From SZUA-430 sp964647355 (GTDB lineage Bacteria > Pseudomonadota > Alphaproteobacteria > Micropepsales > Micropepsaceae), in contig CAZYGK010000023.1 in the NCBI GenBank assembly GCA_964647355.1, positions 1 to 39,010 of the forward strand: 39,010 bases of DNA. Reading direction: 5' to 3'. Shown one piece after another: positions 32,320 to 39,010 of this stretch. Every line of letters starts with the position of its first letter. Position 1 is the first letter of the stretch. The notes below the pieces were generated by a model. That model was not told the DNA's origin. It was given only the letters and a program-made list of their open reading frames with translations, and made no database searches. Both the position numbers and the translations under genes were made by a program.

Positions 32320-33683
32320 TGCTTCTTCTTGCCCTTGCGGCACTTCCCGTCGGGATAGCTTGGCCCCGAACAGAAGGTGCCCCCGCTCATGTTATCGGCC
32401 ATGGTGACCAGCGCCAGCGGTCCGACCTTTTGTCCGAACTTCGTCACATCGCCGTCGGGCGGCCAATAAAGTATCGCCACGAACATGGTGACTGCGGCAG
32501 TCGGCAATACCAGCTTCGGCGTAAGCCCGAACATGTTCCGCTTGTCGTCCTCGCGCCACTCGCAAGCGTCCACATCTTGCTTCTGCAGTTTGTTGAACCG
32601 CTCGCGGTCGGTGAAGAACAGCAACAGCAGCTTCTTGCGATCGGCGTCGCTGATCCGCTGCGGACGCTCCGCCTTCGCAGGCCGGGGCGTCGCAGGCTTG
32701 TAAGTGCGCACTTGCCCATTAACGCGCGTATCCCTGCGCGACCGCGTTTCAAGCATCATGTCGCCGGAGAGCTCGCCGATCGCAACCGCCCGGTCAGCCG
32801 CCGAAGGATGGCTGCCGCCTTGGCGGTCCGTTTGCCCGTCGAAAAGCATCGCCTCGAGGTCATCGCTACCCGGGAAAGAGCCGCGCCCACTGACCTTCTG
32901 CAACGCGCTGACCAAAGCTTCCGGAAACTGCGTCACGCGCGCAGCCTCGCCGTCGGCGATATGGTCGCGCGCAAGCTTCAACCCGCGCCGCGCATAACGC
33001 GCAATCCGCATCGATGCCATCGTGACCATCCCGCTGACGAGCATCAGCGGCAGCATCGGCGGTATCACGATAGGGATGATGAGCTGCCGCCAGTCTTCGA
33101 TCCTAAGGATGTTGTGGGTCTGGAGCAGCACTGCCGTGCGCATCAGCGCATGGTTCGCCGCCATCACCTTCGTATCGCCTTGCCGGATGTGCGATGCCTC
33201 ATGCGCCAGGACGCCCGCGAGTTCGTCGTCGTCGAGCTGGTCCAGAAGCCCCCGCGTCACCGCGATGAGCCCGCGGACCGGCCCTTCGCCGACGGTGACA
33301 GCATTCGGTGCCGCAACCTCGATGACGCCGAACCGGGGGCAGCGCACGCCTAAGGCGGTACACTGGTTCTCCGCAATGCCGACAAAGCGCGCCTCATCCC
33401 GCTTATCAACGAGCTTGACGTCGAGCGCCTTCACAACGCTCTCCGCATGACCGCGATAACTCGACCAGAACAACAGCGCAGTCGCCAGCGCAACCGGCAG
33501 CGCATACTTGAGCGCATACCCCGCAGGGTTCGACAGCACCGTATTCTGGTGGTCGAACATCAACAGGAACCAGGTCAGCACGAAGACCGCGATCAGCTGA
33601 AACGCCACCATATAGGCGGCAAACATCAGCATCGTCAGCCGCCGATTATGCTCGGCGTGCGTAATATAACCGTGGACCGCCAT
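32316..33683 (-). CDS. M48 family membrane metallopeptidase (HtpX-like)
   Basis: A 455-residue protein with an AAAGGGGCG ribosome binding site. Two N-terminal membrane helices (about 20-45 and 55-75) precede the peptidase domain. The zinc motif HEASH is at about 161-165 (LAGVLAHEASHIRQGD), with VAAPNAVTVGEGPVRGLIAV before it, as in HtpX. After the peptidase domain come SHPSAADRAVAIGEL, a charged linker and one further helix (LVLPTAAVTMFVAILYW). It ends in a Lys-rich KCRKGKKKH. It lies 18 nt downstream of lemA; M48 peptidase and LemA pairs are common in bacteria. Likely envelope protein quality control. Confidence 0.9.
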   Translation of the reverse strand: MAVHGYITHAEHNRRLTMLMFAAYMVAFQLIAVFVLTWFLLMFDHQNTVLSNPAGYALKYALPVALATALLFWSSYRGHAESVVKALDVKLVDKRDEARFVGIAENQCTALGVRCPRFGVIEVAAPNAVTVGEGPVRGLIAVTRGLLDQLDDDELAGVLAHEASHIRQGDTKVMAANHALMRTAVLLQTHNILRIEDWRQLIIPIVIPPMLPLMLVSGMVTMASMRIARYARRGLKLARDHIADGEAARVTQFPEALVSALQKVSGRGSFPGSDDLEAMLFDGQTDRQGGSHPSAADRAVAIGELSGDMMLETRSRRDTRVNGQVRTYKPATPRPAKAERPQRISDADRKKLLLLFFTDRERFNKLQKQDVDACEWREDDKRNMFGLTPKLVLPTAAVTMFVAILYWPPDGDVTKFGQKVGPLALVTMADNMSGGTFCSGPSYPDGKCRKGKKKH

Positions 33684-33701
33684 CGCGGCGCCCCTTTAGC
33701 G

Positions 33702-34331
33702 TTAGAGTTCGACCTCGGTCGGCATGACAAACCCGTCGCGCTTGTCGCCCAGCGAGAATTTCTGACGCACGGGCATACCGTGCGAGATCAAGTTCGCCGG
33801 GAATGAACGGCACACCGCGTTCGATTCCTCGACCGCAAGATTGTAGAACTTGCGCGCCGCCGTAATTCGTTCCTCGATGCGGATCAAATCGCCCCGCAGA
33901 GACGAGTAGTGCGTTTCCGCCGCGATGTTTGGAAACTTATCGACGACCTGGAAGAGGTTGTTGAGCGAAGCCGCAAATTGCGCGTCCGCATGCAACGAAA
34001 CCTTTTCCCCGAGCGCTTCAAGCGCCTTCACCCGGCCTTCCAGCACACTGCCGATCAAGTCCTTTTCATGCTGCGCAAAGCCGCGAACGACCTTCACCAA
34101 ATTGCCCACCAGCGCATGACGTTCCGCCAGCAACGCATCCACGTCGCCGAACGCCGCCTCCGCCCGCTCGTCCAACTTTCCGATCAGCTCGTGCAGCGAA
34201 CGCAGGCGCAGTCCCAACCAAACCAAACCTGCAAGCAGTGCCAAGGCCCACCAATGGTCCAACACGAAATTGGTCGCCCCGACCAACCGGCCGAAAAGAT
34301 CGGTGGCTTCGACGAAACTCTTCTCTTGCAT
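33702..34331 (-). CDS. lemA: LemA family protein
   Basis: A 209-residue protein. The ATG at 34331 (MQEKSFVEATDLFGRLVGAT) has GAGGG 5 nt upstream. Another in-frame ATG lies at 34343, so the start is uncertain by four residues. A membrane helix (WWALALLAGLVWLGLRL, about 25-42) is followed by the LemA coiled helical domain: LDERAEAAFGDVDALLAERH, ALVGNLVKVVRGFAQHEK, FPNIAAETHYSSLRGDLIRI, EERITAARKFYNLAVEESNA, and C-terminal FSLGDKRDGFV. LemA proteins are membrane-anchored helical bundles of unclear role, often encoded with M48 peptidases, as here. Confidence 0.93.
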   Translation of the reverse strand: MQEKSFVEATDLFGRLVGATNFVLDHWWALALLAGLVWLGLRLRSLHELIGKLDERAEAAFGDVDALLAERHALVGNLVKVVRGFAQHEKDLIGSVLEGRVKALEALGEKVSLHADAQFAASLNNLFQVVDKFPNIAAETHYSSLRGDLIRIEERITAARKFYNLAVEESNAVCRSFPANLISHGMPVRQKFSLGDKRDGFVMPTEVEL

Positions 34332-34477
34332 TGCCGCCCTCATTGCATCGATAGGCGTCAACTCTACGCGCCGGCCGCTAATATTCCTTTGCGCGCCGCA
34401 CGGCAGAGCTGTCCCACTTTGAAGCAACTCGCCATTCGTGACAGGATGACAAAGCAACTACTCGTCAACGGAGCCCC

Positions 34478-35659
34478 ATGACCCTTCCCCTCGACGGCGT
34501 CCGCATCATCGATCTCTCAGCCGTTATTTCCGGCCCCATGGCGACGCAAATCCTCGCCGACCAAGGCGCCGACGTGATCAAGGTCGAAGGCCCCGGTCCC
34601 GGCGACATCGTGCGCTATCTGGGTCCGACGAAGAACGGCGTGAACGCGATGTTCACCGCGGTGAACCGCAACAAGCGCGGCATCGTCTTGAACCTGAAGT
34701 CGCCCGAAGGCCGCCAAGTTCTGCTCGACCTGGTAAAGACCGCCGATGTAATCGTCGAAAACTTCCGCCCCGGCGCGCTCGAGCGCCTCGGTCTGGGCTA
34801 CCCGCAACTGAAAGCGGTCAACACCGGGCTGATCTACGTCTCCATGTCGGGCTTCGGCGACACCGGCCCTTTCGCGAAGCGCCGCGTCTACGACCCGGTA
34901 ATCCAGGCGACATCAGGCTTCTCCTACACGCAAGCGAACGCCGCGACCGGCGAACCGCAGCTCATCCAAACGCTCGCCTGCGACAAGACGATGGCGATCA
35001 CGGCGGCCCAGGCGATCACCGCCGCGCTCTATGCCAAGGCGCGCGGCCGGGGAGGGCGCCTCGTCGAAATCAACATGCTGGACTCGGCGATCGCGTTCCT
35101 CTGGCCCGATGCCTACTACAACCTCGTCTTCGAAGAAGGCGCGAACCGCGCGCCCGACTTCGCAAGCTTCTATTCGATCCGCAAGACGAAGGACGGCTAC
35201 ATCACGATGATCGCGATCTCGGACGACGAGTTCCGCGCGACGACCCGCGCGATCGGGCGCCCCGACATTGCCGACGACCCGCGCTTCAAGACCGTCTTCG
35301 ACCGCATGCAAAACGCGAAGGTCATGACCGACATGATCGCAGCCGTCGTGCAGGATATGGCGACCGCCGAAATCACCGCCCGCCTCGAAGCCGAAGACGT
35401 CCCCCACGCCCGCGTTCTCAAACGCGAAGAAGTGCCCGCGAACGAACAAGTCGTCGCGAACGGCAGCATCACCACGTTCGACGACCCGCGCGCCGGAAAA
35501 ATGCGCCTAGCCCGCAACCCGGCAAGGTTCGACAGCGAACCGCTCCCGATCCGCCGCCACGCGCCGGCAATTGGCGAACACACAGACGAGGTGCTACGCG
35601 AATTGGGAAAGTCGAAAGACGAAATCGCCAAGCTGCGTGCCGCAGCCGCTGTCGCCTGA
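34478..35659 (+). CDS. Class III CoA-transferase (CaiB/BaiF/Frc family)
   Basis: A 393-residue protein with GGAG 4 nt before the ATG. It opens with the family signature MTLPLDGVRIIDLSAVISGP and has GADVIKVEGPGPGDIVR, NKRGIVLNLKSPEGRQ, ENFRPGALERLGLGY and SGFGDTGPFAKRRVYDPVIQ. The catalytic Asp that forms the acyl-anhydride is D169 (TLACDKTMAITAA), in the same position as in formyl-CoA transferase. It moves CoA between carboxylic acids; the acids here cannot be named. A 31-nt gap separates it from the DsbA-fold gene. Confidence 0.92.
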   Translation: MTLPLDGVRIIDLSAVISGPMATQILADQGADVIKVEGPGPGDIVRYLGPTKNGVNAMFTAVNRNKRGIVLNLKSPEGRQVLLDLVKTADVIVENFRPGALERLGLGYPQLKAVNTGLIYVSMSGFGDTGPFAKRRVYDPVIQATSGFSYTQANAATGEPQLIQTLACDKTMAITAAQAITAALYAKARGRGGRLVEINMLDSAIAFLWPDAYYNLVFEEGANRAPDFASFYSIRKTKDGYITMIAISDDEFRATTRAIGRPDIADDPRFKTVFDRMQNAKVMTDMIAAVVQDMATAEITARLEAEDVPHARVLKREEVPANEQVVANGSITTFDDPRAGKMRLARNPARFDSEPLPIRRHAPAIGEHTDEVLRELGKSKDEIAKLRAAAAVA

Positions 35660-35690
35660 ACTCCCACGCCATTTACCGGGTGTAAGCGCG

Positions 35691-36278
35691 ATGCAAGTTG
35701 ACTTCTATTTCGGAGCTGGCAGCCGCTACTCCTACCTCGCCTCCACTCAACTCGCTGCAATCGCGGGGCGAACGGGCGCACGCTTTCGTTGGCGACCCGT
35801 ATTCAGCGGCGACCTAGCTAAAGCCGCGGGCTACTCGCCGTTCATCGGTCGCCCCGCCTCCGGCCAATACTCATCGACATATCGGGATCAGGATGTGGCG
35901 CGATGGGCGGAGCTATACGGCGTTCCATACCATGGTGATCCGGCTCTCGACGCTTCTCAATGGCGTCGTTTAACACTCGCCCTGGTCGCGGCCGAGGAGC
36001 GCACCGAACTCTTTGCGCGCGCGCTCTATTCCGCCCTATTCGCGCGCGCCGAGCTGCTCAACGGTGATGTCGAACTCTACGCGCTCGCTGCACAAGTCGG
36101 CATCACGGACTTGGAGAAGCGACTAGAGGCTGCTGACCTTGAAGCGCGTGCATCAGGAATCGTAGCAGAAGCTGTCGCCGCAGGCGCGTTTGGTGCGCCG
36201 TCGTTTGTTGCTGAAGGCGCACTCTTCTTTGGCAATGATCGGCTCGTCCTGTTGGAACGTCATTTGCTGCGACGCTAA
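35691..36278 (+). CDS. DsbA-fold protein, 2-hydroxychromene-2-carboxylate isomerase-like
   Basis: A 195-residue protein from ATG 35691 (MQVDFYFGAGSRYSYLASTQ). The first strand and loop match the HCCA isomerase / kappa-class GST pattern, where a Ser replaces the Cys of DsbA and activates glutathione (here S in GAGSRYSYL). Other matches are RFRWRPVFSGDLAKAAG, YRDQDVARWAELYGVPYH, and the thioredoxin-fold cis-Pro region VAAGAFGAPSFVAEGALFFG followed by NDRLVLLERHL. Such proteins isomerise aromatic degradation intermediates or conjugate glutathione. The placement after a CoA-transferase suggests an aromatic or organic-acid catabolic context, by inference. Confidence 0.82.
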   Translation: MQVDFYFGAGSRYSYLASTQLAAIAGRTGARFRWRPVFSGDLAKAAGYSPFIGRPASGQYSSTYRDQDVARWAELYGVPYHGDPALDASQWRRLTLALVAAEERTELFARALYSALFARAELLNGDVELYALAAQVGITDLEKRLEAADLEARASGIVAEAVAAGAFGAPSFVAEGALFFGNDRLVLLERHLLRR

Positions 36279-36331
36279 CGGCCAGGGTCCAGTAACAACG
36301 GAAACCTAACGATCGGCCGGCATTTGAGCGA

Positions 36332-36877
36332 CTAGGTCGGAACGTAGGTCAACCTGATCGCGTCTCCACCAATCCGCTCGCTGGCCACAAGGCGGAGCGG
36401 CGGCCGGGCGGCGGCGAAGAATGGCGTACCGCGGCCAAGTACGACCGGATGGACGTAGAGTTGATACTCATCGATGAGACCAAGCGCGGTCAGGCTTCGC
36501 GCAAGATTCGGTCCGCCAACCTCAATCTCGCCCACGACCTCATTCTTTAGCCCGCGTATTGCCGCCTCGAGGTCGCCCTCAACGAGAGTGGCGTTTGGGC
36601 CGACTGACTTCAATGTGCGCGATACGACCCATTTCCGTTGCCGTCGCCACGCAGCCGCGAACTCGCGTAGCTCCGGGGTCCGCGATGAATCATGTTGGTC
36701 CCATTCGTCTCCATCCCAATAGCGCATGATTTCGTAAAGGCGGCGACCGTAGATGCTGCCGGTCAGCCCCTGCGCCTGCTCAATGAAGTGACGAAAGAGC
36801 GTGGCATCGGGCCCAAACGCCTCGTGGTCGACATAGCCGTCCAAGGACACGTTCATTCCGAAAATGATCTTGGCCAC
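36332..36877 (-). CDS. Dihydrofolate reductase / RibD C-terminal-like protein
   Basis: A 181-residue protein. The GTG at 36877 follows GGAGAATTTCAG, and the protein then opens with the expected AKIIFGMNVSLDGYVDHEAF. Typical RibD_C/DHFR-fold motifs follow: GSIYGRRLYEIMRYW, RKWVVSRTLKSVGPNATLVE, GEIEVGGPNLARSLTALGLI, DEYQLYVHPVVLGRGTPFF, and ASERIGGDAIRLTYVPT. This family (COG0262-type) binds NADPH and reduces unknown substrates; it is not the housekeeping folA. A REP-like palindrome lies just upstream of the start. Confidence 0.88.
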   Translation of the reverse strand: MAKIIFGMNVSLDGYVDHEAFGPDATLFRHFIEQAQGLTGSIYGRRLYEIMRYWDGDEWDQHDSSRTPELREFAAAWRRQRKWVVSRTLKSVGPNATLVEGDLEAAIRGLKNEVVGEIEVGGPNLARSLTALGLIDEYQLYVHPVVLGRGTPFFAAARPPLRLVASERIGGDAIRLTYVPT

Positions 36878-36900
36878 CTGAAATTCTCCATCACGCGTGT

Positions 36901-36950
36901 CTCCCCCAACTTGGTGGGGGAGTGGGTGCGCAACGAAGTTGCTGCACCCG
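36901..36950 (+). repeat. REP-like palindromic element, left copy
   Basis: Two stem-loops in tandem. The first is CTCCCCCA (36901-36908) with TGGGGGAG (36915-36922). The second is GTGCGCAAC (36926-36934) with GTTGCTGCAC (36938-36947). The second stem-loop recurs inverted at 37028-37049 with 21 of 22 bases the same, and the first recurs with a longer stem. Confidence 0.75.
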
Positions 36951-37020
36951 AGGGGGCAGCGCAAGCGTGTGTGACCAGCCCAAATCAGACCTGAACCAAT
37001 TCTCGAAGATCAGCGCCGCC

Positions 37021-37077
37021 CCCTCCCGTGCAGCAACTGCGTTGCGCACGTACTCCCCCGAGCCTTGCTCGGGGGAG
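37021..37077 (-). repeat. REP-like palindromic element, right copy (inverted)
   Basis: On the minus strand it reads as the left copy does: a CTCCCCCGAG/CTCGGGGGAG stem (37053-37062 with 37068-37077), then the 22-bp palindrome at 37028-37049. The two copies face each other across 80 bp, like a BIME pair. The right stem, 15 bp after the end of the SIMPL-domain gene, may also stop its transcription. Confidence 0.75.
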
Positions 37078-37092
37078 ACATCGGGAGAGAGG

Positions 37093-37845
37093 CTAGCGCT
37101 CGATATTGTAGTCGATCGTCACGACAACGCGCGCCTGCTTGTTGATCGTCGTCTTGTCGTATGTGCCGCCGTAGTCGGAGGCTTCTTCGCTGGCGCCTTC
37201 CGGCAGAATGTAGAACGACCCTTGGCTGGCTGAGCGCATCGCGCCGACGCGAATGTTGCCGTTCTTCGCGAACTCTTCCGCGCGCTTCTGGGCGTTCTGG
37301 GTTGCCGCACCGATCAGCGACATCTTCACGTCTTCAAGATTGGTCACGATGTAGAGCGGATCGGAGTGGCTGACGCCATGCCCTTCGCCCTCAAGCTGCA
37401 GGATGCCTTTGTTCGCAGCGGCGATCCGCGTCAGGTCGGTCGAGCGCACGACCAAGTCCTGCGCCGCGTTGAAGCCGCGCTGTACCGATCGTGTCGTGCC
37501 GTTCGGTCCGGGCTCGTCCACCATGTTCGGCGTGACGTTCTCGTTGCCCTCGGTGATGGCCGCCTTGTCGAAGCCTTGGCCGCTCAAGAACGTGTCGAGC
37601 GCCGGCCGATTCTGGCGCAACTTCGCCAGCGCATCCGCAAACGTCGTCCCCGTCACGCGCAGGCCGACGGTCCACTCGGCAGCGTCCGCCTTGATCGGTT
37701 TCTCGGCCAAGCCTTTGACCGTAATCGTCTGCCGCCCAGCACCGATCTGCTTGGCGTGAATGCCGAAGATGAGCGCCGCCAGCGACATACCGACGGCCAG
37801 CAACACGCCGAGGATCACGACCGCTTTAGAATTGTCTAAGGTCAC
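37093..37845 (-). CDS. SIMPL domain-containing protein
   Basis: A 250-residue protein. The GTG at 37845 (VTLDNSKAVVILGVLLAVGM) is preferred over an upstream TTG. Its GGAG lies somewhat far away, so the start is moderately sure. An N-terminal helix (VVILGVLLAVGMSLAALIFG) serves as anchor or signal. The SIMPL/DUF541 domain follows: RQTITVKGLAEKPIKADAAE, then the duplicated ferredoxin-like halves with ATQNAQKRAEEFAKNGNIRV, GAMRSASQGSFYILPEG and C-terminal ARVVVTIDYNIER. The family makes ring-shaped periplasmic or membrane oligomers of unclear function. Confidence 0.88.
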   Translation of the reverse strand: MTLDNSKAVVILGVLLAVGMSLAALIFGIHAKQIGAGRQTITVKGLAEKPIKADAAEWTVGLRVTGTTFADALAKLRQNRPALDTFLSGQGFDKAAITEGNENVTPNMVDEPGPNGTTRSVQRGFNAAQDLVVRSTDLTRIAAANKGILQLEGEGHGVSHSDPLYIVTNLEDVKMSLIGAATQNAQKRAEEFAKNGNIRVGAMRSASQGSFYILPEGASEEASDYGGTYDKTTINKQARVVVTIDYNIER

Positions 37846-37987
37846 TAGAGGGGTACTCCATGTTGGATAATGGTGCCGAATCAAGCTCGGGGAATGTGAG
37901 TGCGCCTGAGCGAATCCTCGCGCAAGAGCGTGGGCGAATTGTGCGGAGATTGTGGCGAAACGGCGGAACTTGGGGCCTTTCGCGGTG

Positions 37988-38527
37988 CTAGTCGCTGAGC
38001 GCGGCGACGACCGCCTGCGGGACTAGGAACAGATCGGTGTCGCCCGTCTTTTCGCCGGCCGCGGTCAGCAGTGCGTGGGCTTGTCCGCGATGATGCGTTT
38101 GGTGGTTGAAGAAATGCATCATCAGAAGGCTCCGCGGCATGGTGATTTCGCGGCCAGCGGCGCCGCTGAACCATGTCTGGTCCGCCGCGACCCACGCATC
38201 GTCGATGCGTGCCGCCCATGCCGATATTTTTTGATCCGCCGTCTTGCGCGCATCCCAAAGGTCTTCGAACGACGCGATCAAATTAGCGCTCTCTGCAGAC
38301 GCCGTCATCGGCTTCTCCCAGCCGTCGAAGCGCGACATCCACACACGGTCCGCCCAAAGAAGGTGGTTGAACGTGCCGTGGACCGAGTGCCAGAAGGCGC
38401 CGCAGTCCCTGCGGCGGGCTGCGTCGCTCAAGCGGGCCGCTGCACTGTACAAACGGGTGTTCATCTCGGCGTTATAGGCGGCCATGCTGCGCACGAAGGC
38501 CGGGGTGACGATGGGGTGGCTAGGCAT
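37988..38527 (-). CDS. DinB family protein
   Basis: A 179-residue protein. The ATG at 38527 has AAGGAGA 6-7 nt upstream and begins MPSHPIVTPAFVRSMAAYNA. This is a four-helix DinB/YfiT-like fold. The metal-binding histidines are in HGTFNHLLWADRVWMSRFDG and in FFNHQTHHRGQAHALLT, the C-terminal HxxxHRGQ signature. Members include thiol-dependent transferases (bacillithiol or mycothiol-like) and many uncharacterised metal proteins. It follows the TetR regulator gene by 37 nt on the same strand and is probably its target. Confidence 0.92.
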   Translation of the reverse strand: MPSHPIVTPAFVRSMAAYNAEMNTRLYSAAARLSDAARRRDCGAFWHSVHGTFNHLLWADRVWMSRFDGWEKPMTASAESANLIASFEDLWDARKTADQKISAWAARIDDAWVAADQTWFSGAAGREITMPRSLLMMHFFNHQTHHRGQAHALLTAAGEKTGDTDLFLVPQAVVAALSD

Positions 38528-38564
38528 GGGTGTCTCCTTGATCGCGCTATATATATTTGTGCGG

Positions 38565-39010
38565 TCAACCCCGTCCAATCACCTGGTCGATCATCGCCTC
38601 TGCCGCCTTGCGGTCGACCTGCTCATCCAGGATCAGCATGGAAAGCCCATGCACCAGCGACCAAGCGCGTAGCGCCTCGACGAAGACCTCCGCCTTGCTC
38701 GCCTTGGCCCCAAGGCCGAGCGCGGCATAACTCTTGAGCAAGCTGGCCGGCAGCCCCCCGGCGGCCTTACCGGGCCGTAGCCGCGCCGGCGTGTGAATGA
38801 AGATCAGCCGGAACAAATTCGGATGCGCGAGCGCAAAGCGCACATAGGCGCGCCCAGTCTGCGCGAACGCCGCCGGTCCCTCCGCCTTCGCGGCCGCGCG
38901 TTGCTGCTGCTCGCCGAGCATCGCAAGTCCCTGTTCGGCGAGCGCCTTCAACAGATCGTCCTTGCTCGGAAAGTGCCGGTAGACCGCGGTCGCACTCACC
39001 CCCACGTTGC
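38565..39010 (-). CDS. TetR family transcriptional regulator (N-terminus beyond window)
   Basis: The frame is open to the right edge; 148 residues are visible and the first ~40-50 are missing. The visible start, NVGVSATAVYRHFPSKDDLL, is the recognition helix of a TetR helix-turn-helix (A/G-V-S-x-x-A-x-Y-R-H-F). The C-terminal domain (FALAHPNLFRLIFIHTPARL, then LRAWSLVHGLSMLILDEQVD) matches the TetR_C type that follows such domains. It is probably a local repressor of itself and the DinB gene. Confidence 0.9.
   Translation of the reverse strand, partial: NVGVSATAVYRHFPSKDDLLKALAEQGLAMLGEQQQRAAAKAEGPAAFAQTGRAYVRFALAHPNLFRLIFIHTPARLRPGKAAGGLPASLLKSYAALGLGAKASKAEVFVEALRAWSLVHGLSMLILDEQVDRKAAEAMIDQVIGRG

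Noticed and set aside
32259..33353. 364-codon open frame antisense to the M48 peptidase
   Set aside because: Shadow frame; the M48 protein has its zinc motif and membrane helices on the other strand.
32316..33683. Naming the M48 gene htpX
   Set aside because: It has the same fold, but the C-terminal extension with an extra helix and the pairing with lemA make true orthology to HtpX doubtful.
1..39010. CRISPR arrays, tRNA or rRNA genes, insertion sequences
   Set aside because: No regularly spaced repeats, no cloverleaf-like segments in the gaps, and no transposase motifs. The only repeats are the OppA tails and the REP-like pair.

Overview
This is a GC-rich chromosomal window (about 60-65 % GC by eye, not computed) from an alphaproteobacterium. 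The evidence for the group is the combination of the following: a TonB-dependent receptor of the large loop-rich type, a YpfJ-type zinc peptidase, a 67K-type SppA, an adenylate cyclase-RDD fusion, a TetR-DinB pair, frequent GTG starts, a tight cluster of GANTC (CcrM-type) sites and REP-like palindromes. I cannot place it more precisely; a Caulobacter/Rhizomicrobium-like or Hyphomicrobiales-like organism is only a guess. I see no tRNA, rRNA, CRISPR, insertion sequence, integrase or phage gene.

Layout, left to right. (1) 1-1088: a PadR regulator translationally coupled to a membrane protein that runs off the left edge. (2) 1353-7764: envelope genes. These are a secreted protein with a possible Cys-His-Asp triad, a small secreted Cys-rich protein, a NodB-type polysaccharide deacetylase, a YpfJ-type zinc peptidase and SppA. 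(3) 7775-9004: an adenylate cyclase fused to an RDD membrane domain. (4) 9085-18906: the most unusual region. It holds a TPR-sulfotransferase, a TonB-dependent receptor, a TPR-Asp/Asn beta-hydroxylase, a PiuC-like PKHD 2-oxoglutarate hydroxylase, a P-loop sulfotransferase-like protein and a TPR-2OG-Fe(II) oxygenase. A small secreted DUF6491-like protein follows. (5) 19447-27694: a complete oligopeptide ABC transporter, oppB-oppC-oppD-oppF plus two tandem oppA paralogues that end in the same Trp-rich 26-residue tail. A small secreted protein gene lies between the two parts. (6) 27838-32319: a small monooxygenase-like protein, a GNAT acetyltransferase coupled to a Gfo/Idh/MocA oxidoreductase, and divergently an aldo/keto reductase coupled to an LLM flavin oxidoreductase. 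(7) 32316-36877: an M48 peptidase with LemA, a class III CoA-transferase, a DsbA-fold isomerase-like protein and a RibD/DHFR-fold protein. (8) 36901-39010: a pair of inverted REP-like palindromes, a SIMPL-domain protein, a DinB protein and a partial TetR regulator.

How the genes may work together. In region 4, two kinds of modifying chemistry (2-oxoglutarate-dependent hydroxylation and sulfation) are encoded by soluble proteins, three of them with N-terminal TPR domains, around one outer-membrane receptor. The genes form interlocked divergent and convergent pairs: a 3-nt gap, a 1-nt gap, and two stop codons sharing one CTAG. I infer a co-inherited hydroxylation/sulfation module tied to a TonB-dependent receptor; the substrate is unknown. 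The Opp region is a conventional peptide importer with two unusual additions: the duplicated Trp-rich tail on both binding proteins, and Cys-pair insertions in both permeases.

Start codons were chosen from ribosome binding sites, signal peptides and overlaps, and many genes are shorter than their longest open frame.
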